Assembly: GCA_023230425.1 (NCBI GenBank)
Contig: JALNXI010000055.1
Location: 1 to 10,646 of the forward strand
DNA: 10,646 nucleotides
DNA from: Methanoculleus sp.
GTDB lineage: Archaea > Halobacteriota > Methanomicrobia > Methanomicrobiales > Methanoculleaceae
Direction: 5' to 3'
Shown piece after piece: positions 5,630 through 10,646 of this stretch. A program made the position numbers and the translations under genes. The notes under the pieces are model-generated. The model was not told where the DNA came from. It saw only the letters and a program-made list of their open reading frames with translations, and searched no databases. How positions within the stretch are numbered: position 1 is the stretch's first letter; each line of letters begins with the position of its first letter.

Positions 5630-6202
5630 ATGAACAGGAAAATTGAAAGGCAGGCACTCCCTCTGCTCCTAGCGGCGCTCCTAGGGGGTGTGGTCGTGGC
5701 ATCGGTGGCAAGTGCGCAAACAAGTATGGATGCGAGCAATCATGAAACCAAGTTCGGCAGCGACTCCTTCGCTGAGGAAGAACTTGCGAATAGCGTAATC
5801 ATCACACCGGACTTCAGTTCTCAGGACATTGTCGTTTCACTATCGTTAGGGGAAGACAACCTGACGACCCTGGTGTTTCCGGAATCCTGGATCAAAGACC
5901 GGAATTCAGCAGATTACCCTGATCGGGTTGAACTTACCGACGCGCAAATGTTACTGAAAAATGAGTACTTCGATGAAAAGACTGGATTGAGATATTTCTC
6001 TCCCGTTCAAATAACTGAAATCCAGAGCCTGACTGTGTTAAGGATTCCGAAAAAAATGTTTGAACTTTCGCTTGCTATGAATGACGGGAGCATCTCATTT
6101 CCTATGAAGTATTTCACCACATACCCCGACTTGCAGACCATGCTGAGCGAAGTGCGCATAGCCACCCCCTCCACATACCACGAGTGCGATAGCACTTTAT
6201 AA
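5630..6202 (+). CDS. Small exported protein of unknown function
   Basis: I do not recognise this 190-residue protein. It has a clear signal peptide: MNRKIERQ followed by a hydrophobic run ending ASVASAQT, with likely cleavage near residue 29. The mature part is soluble, with acidic stretches and alternating hydrophobic strands (IVVSLSLG, LTTLVFPES, LTVLRIPKKMFELSL); it has no obvious catalytic motif. A single Cys is near the C-terminus. ATG 5630 is chosen because it follows CGGAGG by 7 bases; the frame is open upstream to 5456 but that part is the leader RNA. The gene is AT-richer than the flanking housekeeping genes. It shares the leader with the protease gene, so the two are probably co-regulated, although the proteins are unrelated in sequence. 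Confidence 0.8.
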   Translation: MNRKIERQALPLLLAALLGGVVVASVASAQTSMDASNHETKFGSDSFAEEELANSVIITPDFSSQDIVVSLSLGEDNLTTLVFPESWIKDRNSADYPDRVELTDAQMLLKNEYFDEKTGLRYFSPVQITEIQSLTVLRIPKKMFELSLAMNDGSISFPMKYFTTYPDLQTMLSEVRIATPSTYHECDSTL

Positions 6203-6213
6203 TCTAATTTTTT
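6183..6213 (+). terminator. Hairpin plus T-tract at the end of the small exported gene
   Basis: AGTGC (6183-6187) pairs with GCACT (6192-6196) over a GATA loop, overlapping the last codons. It is followed by TTTATAATCTAATTTTTT, with six T at 6208-6213. Oligo-T tracts terminate archaeal transcription; the hairpin may be incidental. Confidence 0.5.
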
Positions 6214-6237
6214 GTGAGAAAGTACAAGGTGACACGA

Positions 6238-7032
6238 ATGCAATCGCGACGATGGATCCCCTGGCTGCTGGTGATTACCACGTGTGTGGCGGCAGGCTGC
6301 ATTGGAAGCCCGGATATCCCCGAGACCCCACCGTCGGACGAGGTGCCCCCTCCCCCCGCACCGGAGGTTGCGGCGAAGTTCGTTGAGACCTACGATTCCA
6401 TGCAGGATTTCTCTGCGACGGTGACGACCGTATCGGATCGCGGGACGTTCCTCCAAGAGGTCTGGTTTAAGAAGCCGGATCGGTTCTGTGTTCACTACCT
6501 TGACGAACGTTCCACTGATTCCGGACGTCCTACAACGACAGGAGACCTCGTTGTTTTCGATGGTGAAACGCAGTGGCGCTACGTCAATGCCACCGGAAAC
6601 GTCCTCTATGCCTCCGCTCAGTCCCTTAACTACACATTCGCCGATGAGAGCGAGACAGGCGGCGCGCTCGACGCCCTCGATCTGACCAGGGACCTCCTCG
6701 CCCGCTATGAATGCACCCTATCCGGGGTGAAGACCGAGGACGGAAGGACGATCTACACACTTGAGGTCGTGAACGACACGCAGATGGCGGAGGCCCCGGT
6801 TCTCGGGTGGTACCCGGTCTACGCCGTACGCGCCGGAATTGAGAAGGACTCGTGGATTCTCAGGAGTACCGAATTCCTCAACGCCACAGGCAAGCCGGTC
6901 ATGACGGTGGAGTACCGCAACGTCACCCAAAACACCGGAATCCCGGAGAACATGTTCCGATATAGCCCGCCGGAGGGGGCGGTCGTCAAGCCGATGAGGA
7001 CCGTGGTGATAACCCCGCCCATCGTCCCATGA
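6238..7032 (+). CDS. LolA-like lipoprotein
   Basis: A 264-residue surface lipoprotein. The N-terminus has basic residues, a hydrophobic run, and VAAGC with Cys21 as the likely lipidated residue, followed by IGS and a proline-rich linker (about 27-42). The rest resembles the LolA/LolB-like fold seen in archaeal 'outer membrane lipoprotein carrier'-type proteins: FVETYDSMQDFSATVTTV, then WFKKPDRF, then LVVFDGETQWRYV, and a late strand pattern ending in IPENMFRYSPPEGA. As archaea have no outer membrane, its job is unlikely to be lipoprotein transfer to one. ATG 6238 is preferred because AAGGTGA (6226-6232) lies 5 bases upstream; a GTG at 6214 would add eight residues. It follows the T-tract of the preceding gene. 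Confidence 0.75.
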   Translation: MQSRRWIPWLLVITTCVAAGCIGSPDIPETPPSDEVPPPPAPEVAAKFVETYDSMQDFSATVTTVSDRGTFLQEVWFKKPDRFCVHYLDERSTDSGRPTTTGDLVVFDGETQWRYVNATGNVLYASAQSLNYTFADESETGGALDALDLTRDLLARYECTLSGVKTEDGRTIYTLEVVNDTQMAEAPVLGWYPVYAVRAGIEKDSWILRSTEFLNATGKPVMTVEYRNVTQNTGIPENMFRYSPPEGAVVKPMRTVVITPPIVP

Positions 7033-7141
7033 GGAGGACCGGGGCTGGACACCCCGTTCGTGCTCGGAACCCCACAGATAGCCCTACCCAGATCATGGGA
7101 CTGTCGATCAGAAGAGTGCGGTCCCATACCTGCGAGGAAAC

Positions 7142-7747
7142 ATGATGAAACAACCCACCATTCTCGTCTTAACGCTGCTGCTCCTGACGTTCGTGCCCGG
7201 ATGCACTGATTTCGGGGCCCCCGATACATCGAAGAACGCCACTCCCGCCCCGATCCTCCACTACGAGCGAGAAAATGTCTCGATCCCGATCAACACTTCC
7301 GAGATCCCGGTCAAGAGTTTCGACGTCAACGTCACGGAGGTGATCGAGATTGCCCTCGCCGACCAGCGCTCTGGGATCCTGCTTGAAAACGGGTGGAACA
7401 TCACTTCGATCAGGACGGGCTTTGAGGAAAAGGACCCGGACCAGAAGCACATCGACGTGGAGTTCAGGAACGATGGACCGTCACTGTCGTTCTTCATCGA
7501 AGTTGACGAGCGGGAGAAGCAGACCGGCCGGGGACGCTGCAGCGCCCCGGTCTGGGGGGGACGCCCATGGCCCAATTCCACAGGACCCCTCCCTGAGGAG
7601 GTGGACTACTATCAAGCGGTAAACCTGTATATGAACCTGTTTGAGGTCATCGATCGTCACAACGAGAGAGTGATGATGGTCTATAACAAAACGACGATCT
7701 TCTACCTCTACCCCTCATACGGAGACGCGCATTTATGGGGTCCCTGA
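7142..7747 (+). CDS. Lipoprotein, tandem paralog 1
   Basis: Unrecognised family; 201 residues with a lipoprotein signal (MMKQ, hydrophobic run, FVPGC with Cys21), then a Thr/Pro-containing linker. The globular part carries YEREN-SIPINTSEIPV, NVTEVIEI, ADQRSGILLENGW, SFFIEVDE, GRGRC and a C-terminal YNKTTIFYLYPSYG, all shared with the next gene. Several N-x-S/T sequons suggest surface glycosylation. GAGGA at 7134-7138 precedes the start; ATG 7145 (one residue shorter) has the more usual spacing. The gene ends 110 bases before its paralog. No promoter is obvious in 7033-7141. Confidence 0.75.
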   Translation: MMKQPTILVLTLLLLTFVPGCTDFGAPDTSKNATPAPILHYERENVSIPINTSEIPVKSFDVNVTEVIEIALADQRSGILLENGWNITSIRTGFEEKDPDQKHIDVEFRNDGPSLSFFIEVDEREKQTGRGRCSAPVWGGRPWPNSTGPLPEEVDYYQAVNLYMNLFEVIDRHNERVMMVYNKTTIFYLYPSYGDAHLWGP

Positions 7748-7857
7748 AGCGGAACCGGCGGACCTCTTCCCTCTCGTACGGAACAGGGCAGTATGAAAGA
7801 GGTAGGGGAGGGCGATCCGAAAAACCACGGGGTGCTGGAATCACCATAGGAGGAAAA

Positions 7858-8499
7858 ATGAACAGAAAATTTAGAGGGCAAGCGCAAGCCACACTTATCC
7901 TTTCCCTTGCGCTGCTGCTCTTGGCGTTCGGGGCCGGATGCACCGATTCCCCGGAGACGAATGCAACGGAAAACGTCACCCCCGCCCCGGTCTTCATCTA
8001 CGAGCGAGGGAACATCTCGATCCCCATCAACACTTCCGAGATCCCGGTGAGGAGTTTCACCCCCAACGTTACGGAGGTGATCGAGATCCTCCTCGCCGAC
8101 CAGCGCTCTGGGATCCTGCTTGAAAACGGGTGGAAGATCGCCTCGGTCAGGACGGGCTTTGAGAAGTTCCGCTCGGTCGACCCGGCCAGGACATATGTCG
8201 ACGTAGAGTTCCGGAGCGATGAACCGTCGCCGTCGTTCTTCATCGAAGTGGACGAACAGGAGAGACGGGCCGGCAGAGGGTACTGCAACGTTCCGGAATG
8301 GGGAGGAGGGCCGTATGCAGGTCCTTATCCGGAGGACTACCACCAGAACTGGACGTCCACGAACCAGTTCTCTGCGTTCTCTGTCTTCGATCACCACAAT
8401 GACAGGCTGGTGATGGCCTATAACAAAACGACGATCTTCTACCTCTACCCCTCATATGGGAAAGAGTGGCTCCAGGCCGTAGAGGGGGTGAGCGACTGA
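7858..8499 (+). CDS. Lipoprotein, tandem paralog 2
   Basis: Paralog of the gene upstream, 213 residues. The signal is MNRKFRGQ, a hydrophobic run and FGAGC, with Cys28 as the likely lipid anchor. The shared core includes YERGN-SIPINTSEIPV, NVTEVIEI, LADQRSGILLENGW, a variable insert, SFFIEVDE, GRGYC and YNKTTIFYLYPSYG. The middle and the extreme C-terminus differ most (AGPYPEDYHQNWTSTNQFS; KEWLQAVEGVSD). Start is ATG 7858 with AGGAGG at 7848-7853, 4 bases upstream; the open frame continues to 7735, but the added residues overlap the previous gene's end and look non-coding. Blocks of near-identical DNA between the two genes point to a tandem duplication. Function unknown. Confidence 0.75.
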   Translation: MNRKFRGQAQATLILSLALLLLAFGAGCTDSPETNATENVTPAPVFIYERGNISIPINTSEIPVRSFTPNVTEVIEILLADQRSGILLENGWKIASVRTGFEKFRSVDPARTYVDVEFRSDEPSPSFFIEVDEQERRAGRGYCNVPEWGGGPYAGPYPEDYHQNWTSTNQFSAFSVFDHHNDRLVMAYNKTTIFYLYPSYGKEWLQAVEGVSD

Positions 8500-8782
8500 A
8501 CCGCTGCCGCCACGAACCTCCGCCGGCCCGACCGGGAGGCCGGTACCCCCGTCCGACTCGTTATAGATGTGCCGTCGGTGCAGCCACGACAACCGCACAG
8601 GGGTGGCATCTCCTCCGTCCGCTCACGACGTTCCGTCTCGCCCTCCTCAAAGGTTAAGAGCATCGGAGGGGAAGTGTATATAGGATTTACCAGTGAGCGT
8701 GCGGCCCTGCCTCCCTGGAAAAGTGGCGAAACCGGGTTTGGAGCGCTGAATCTGGCTGCAAGACAAATGGAGCGGTTACACT
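8500..8782 (+). other. Intergenic region with inverted repeat and lysS promoter
   Basis: Just after the lipoprotein stop, GCCGGCC (8522-8528) can pair with GGCCGGT (8538-8544; one G-U), a strong 7-bp hairpin that may mark the end of the lipoprotein transcript, though no T-tract follows. The middle (8545-8670) shows nothing recognisable. The lysS promoter lies at 8676-8683, leaving a 5' untranslated region of about 75-80 bases. Confidence 0.5.
8676..8683 (+). promoter_or_regulatory. TATA box of lysS
   Basis: GTATATAG, the same octamer as the two leader promoters, about 100 bases before the lysS start. Predicted transcription start is near 8705. Confidence 0.6.
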
Positions 8783-10309
8783 ATGAGCGATATGGATCAT
8801 CTCTGTTTTGATACGACAAAGATCGATAAGATACAGGATCTGCGCGAGCGCGGGGTGACGGTATACCCCTATACCTTTGAGCGCAGGGATACCGTCGAGG
8901 AGATCAGGGAACGGTTCTCCGGTATCGGGCACGAGAAGAGCGAGGAAGAGGTCAGCATCGCAGGCCGCATCTACATTGTTCGCCAGCACGGCAAGACGAT
9001 ATTTGCCGATCTGGGGGACTCGGGCGGCAGGGTACAACTCTACCTCCGGAAGAACGACCTTGGCGAGGAGCAGTTCGACCTCTTCAGGCAGTACGTTGAT
9101 GCCGGGGATATAATCGGTGTCGTCGGCCACGTCTTCAGGACGAAGATGGGCGAGATCACCGTCTGGGTCGACCGGTTCGAACTCCTCACCAAGTCGGTCT
9201 GCCCCCTCCCGGAGAAGTTTCACGGGCTCAAGAACGTCGAGACCCGCTACCGGCAGCGCTACCTCGACCTGATCATGAACGAAGAGAGCCGCGAGACGTT
9301 CCGGACCCGGAGCAGGATCATATCGCTCCTGCGGCAGTTCCTCTTCGAGCGGGACTATCTGGAGTTTGAGACCCCCACCCTGCAGCCGATCTACGGCGGC
9401 GCAAACGCCCGGCCGTTCACCACCTACCACAACGCCCTCGACCAGAAACTCTACCTCCGGATCGCGCCGGAACTCTACCTCAAGCGTCTCGTCGTCGGCG
9501 GTTTCGACAAGGTCTTCGAGATAGCCAAGAACTTCAGGAACGAAGATATCGACACCAACCACAACCCCGAATTCTCAATGGTGGAGATCTACGAGGCCTA
9601 CCGGGACTACAACGACATGATGGACCTCACCGAGGAGCTCTTCTCGCACCTCGCAGAGAAGGTGCACGGGAGAACCGCACTCTCGTTTGCGGGGCACGAC
9701 CTGGACTTCGTCCGCCCCTGGCGCCGCCTCTCCATGGAGGAGGCGGTGCAGGAGTACGCCGGTATCGACATCCGGGCTCACAGTGTGGAGGAACTCCGTG
9801 AGTTCGCCCGAGAACACGACGTCGATGGCTACGAGGGCGCCACGACCAGGGGAGAGTTCCTGGCGCTCTTCTTCGAGCACTTCGGCGAGAAGGAACTCAT
9901 CCAGCCGACGTTCATCTACGACTTCCCCATCGAGAACTCGCCGCTGGCAAAGAAGCACCGGGAGAAGGATGGGCTGACGGAGCGGTTCGAACTCTTCATC
10001 GCCGGGATGGAGATGGCAAACGGCTTCTCTGAGTTGAACGACCCGCTCGACCAGAAGGCCCGGCTCGAACTCCAGGACGCCAAGCGTCGCCGTGGCGACC
10101 TTGAAGCACAGATGATCGACTACGACTTCATCAACGCGCTCGGCTACGGGATGCCCCCCACCGGCGGCGTCGGTATCGGCATCGACCGTCTGGTGATGCT
10201 CCTCACCGGCAAGGATTCGATCAAGGAAGTGCTCCTCTTCCCGCAGATGAAGACCATCGCCCCCGGGCCGAACGGGGTGGAAACAGAGGAGAAGGGCGGG
10301 GACGAGTGA
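8783..10309 (+). CDS. lysS: Lysyl-tRNA synthetase, class II
   Basis: Charges tRNA-Lys with lysine in the cytoplasm. The 508 residues are the usual length of class II LysRS. The N-terminal OB-fold anticodon-binding domain spans about 57-135 (VSIAGRIYIVRQHGK, FADLGD, GDIIGVVG). The class II core follows: motif 1 around FLFERDYLEFETPTL (186-200) and GGANARPF (205-212); motif 2 at FRNEDIDTNHNPEFSMVEIY (251-270); motif 3 at GVGIGIDRLVMLL (462-474). NSPLAK (385-390) and ANGFSELNDP (412-421) are also diagnostic. GGAG (8769-8772) precedes ATG 8783; an ATG three codons in is possible. Class II is the less common LysRS type in Euryarchaeota. Its own TATA box precedes it, and the YwbE gene follows by 19 bases. 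Confidence 0.97.
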   Translation: MSDMDHLCFDTTKIDKIQDLRERGVTVYPYTFERRDTVEEIRERFSGIGHEKSEEEVSIAGRIYIVRQHGKTIFADLGDSGGRVQLYLRKNDLGEEQFDLFRQYVDAGDIIGVVGHVFRTKMGEITVWVDRFELLTKSVCPLPEKFHGLKNVETRYRQRYLDLIMNEESRETFRTRSRIISLLRQFLFERDYLEFETPTLQPIYGGANARPFTTYHNALDQKLYLRIAPELYLKRLVVGGFDKVFEIAKNFRNEDIDTNHNPEFSMVEIYEAYRDYNDMMDLTEELFSHLAEKVHGRTALSFAGHDLDFVRPWRRLSMEEAVQEYAGIDIRAHSVEELREFAREHDVDGYEGATTRGEFLALFFEHFGEKELIQPTFIYDFPIENSPLAKKHREKDGLTERFELFIAGMEMANGFSELNDPLDQKARLELQDAKRRRGDLEAQMIDYDFINALGYGMPPTGGVGIGIDRLVMLLTGKDSIKEVLLFPQMKTIAPGPNGVETEEKGGDE

Positions 10310-10328
10310 CCCGCCATTGTTTTTGCCC

Positions 10329-10523
10329 ATGAACGGACAGAATCGGGCCGCTATCCATCCCGGCATAACGGTGGATATCGTGCTCAAACGCGATCAGCGA
10401 ACCGGGAAGCGCACCCGGGGCATTGTCGCCGATATCCTGACGAACTCATCCTTTCACCCTCATGGGATCAAGGTCCGGCTCCAGGATGGACAGGTCGGGC
10501 GGGTGCAGGAGATCGTCGATTGA
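10329..10523 (+). CDS. YwbE family (DUF2196) protein
   Basis: A 64-residue protein very like Bacillus YwbE along its whole length: MNGQNRAAIHPG, then VDIVLKRDQRTGK, SFHPHGIKVRL and DGQVGRVQEI. The family is uncharacterised; the small, basic, beta-rich fold may bind nucleic acid (inference). ATG 10329 matches the family start; a TTG at 10317 would add four residues. No Shine-Dalgarno is visible; a T5 run (10320-10324) lies between lysS and this gene and could partly terminate the lysS transcript. Its TGA (10521-10523) coincides with the end of the adjacent IS605-type element, so the stop codon may come from the transposon. Despite that, the protein has its full family length. Confidence 0.88.
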   Translation: MNGQNRAAIHPGITVDIVLKRDQRTGKRTRGIVADILTNSSFHPHGIKVRLQDGQVGRVQEIVD

Positions 10524-10646
10524 CACTCTCCCCGGGCTAAAGCCGGGAGATTCTTGCTTCGTTGACCGGAACTTGCACCGCCGGACTTGGCGGTGTAGCG
10601 GTCCTGATCTCCACAAGCGTAGATTCGGGTGTGCCCCACCCTACGG
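10521..10646 (-). mobile_element. IS200/IS605-type element, right end, continues beyond window
   Basis: Read on the minus strand, this is the 3' end of a tnpB-carrying element entering from the right edge. It holds the last 35 codons of tnpB, then an imperfect hairpin (10527-10548, loop TTTA) and the terminal GTGTCA. The sequence TCAA (complement of 10520-10523) could be the right cleavage site by analogy with IS608. In this class, the 3' region of the element also encodes the omega/reRNA, so this stretch probably contains its scaffold. The left end and any tnpA lie outside the window. Family is recognised from memory of archaeal ends; the exact border is inferred. Confidence 0.72.
10537..10646 (-). 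CDS. tnpB: TnpB (IS200/IS605 family), C-terminal fragment at window edge
   Basis: RNA-guided nuclease of an IS200/IS605-type transposon; only the last 35 residues are in the window. They begin VGWGTPESTLVEI and end VNEARISRL before the TAG complementary to 10537-10539. The pattern VGxGTPExTxVE...EA(G/R)xSxRL is typical of archaeal TnpB tails that follow the RuvC domain and zinc finger. The catalytic parts would be to the right of the window, so whether the gene is intact cannot be judged. Confidence 0.7.
   Translation of the reverse strand, partial: VGWGTPESTLVEIRTATPPSPAVQVPVNEARISRL

Noticed and set aside
7762..7803. Inverted repeat ACCTCTT/AAGAGGT between the tandem lipoprotein genes
   Set aside because: Seven base pairs with a 28-base spacer, no T-tract and no second copy; likely chance in purine/pyrimidine-rich sequence.
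7735..7857. Extension of the second lipoprotein upstream to 7735
   Set aside because: It overlaps the end of the previous gene, buries the lipoprotein signal, and ignores AGGAGG just before ATG 7858.
8687..10387. Long minus-strand open frames opposite lysS (8687-9562, 9575-10387)
   Set aside because: They are shadows of a GC-rich coding gene; the translations show no recognisable protein and lysS is certain.
10560..10646. Alternative minus-strand frame across the right end (RRVGHTRIYACGDQD...)
   Set aside because: It stays open through the element end into ywbE, while the neighbouring frame gives the typical TnpB tail and a stop inside the terminal hairpin.

Overview
The window looks like a piece of a GC-rich euryarchaeal methanogen chromosome, most likely Methanomicrobiales and close to Methanoculleus. 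That placement is an inference from gene content and style: archaeal TATA boxes (GTATATAG appears three times), family 4 iron-sulfur uracil-DNA glycosylase, DUF1622, archaeal-type lipoproteins and an IS200/IS605 TnpB end. No rRNA, tRNA or CRISPR array was seen.

Left part (1-2848): the 3' part of a FecCD/BtuC-type permease overlaps its ATPase by four bases (siderophore, heme or cobalamin import). A 148-base gap follows with what looks like a solitary IS605-type right end, then a DUF1622 membrane protein. On the minus strand, a two-gene housekeeping operon encodes a family 4 uracil-DNA glycosylase and a Nudix (Ap4A-type) hydrolase.

Middle part (2849-8499): an accessory stretch of exported proteins. 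A secreted papain-fold (C39-like) cysteine protease is followed by a single-pass membrane protein. Next come a small exported protein, a LolA-like lipoprotein and two tandem paralogous lipoproteins. The protease gene and the small exported gene are visibly more AT-rich than the housekeeping genes.

The main discovery candidate is a pair of nearly identical ~153-nt leaders, at 3110-3262 (before the protease) and 5470-5622 (before the small exported gene). Each starts about where its TATA box predicts transcription to begin and ends exactly at the Shine-Dalgarno sequence. Each can fold into a 5' hairpin, a long middle hairpin and a 3' three-way junction. The closing strand of the junction can instead pair with the Shine-Dalgarno sequence, giving two mutually exclusive states as in translational riboswitches. 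The nine differences between the copies fall in loops, junctions or a G-U to G-C change. I do not recognise it as a known riboswitch class.

Right part (8500-10646): class II lysyl-tRNA synthetase with its own promoter, then a 64-residue YwbE-family protein. The stop codon of the latter coincides with the right end of an IS200/IS605-type element. The last 35 codons of that element's tnpB, on the minus strand, run off the window edge.
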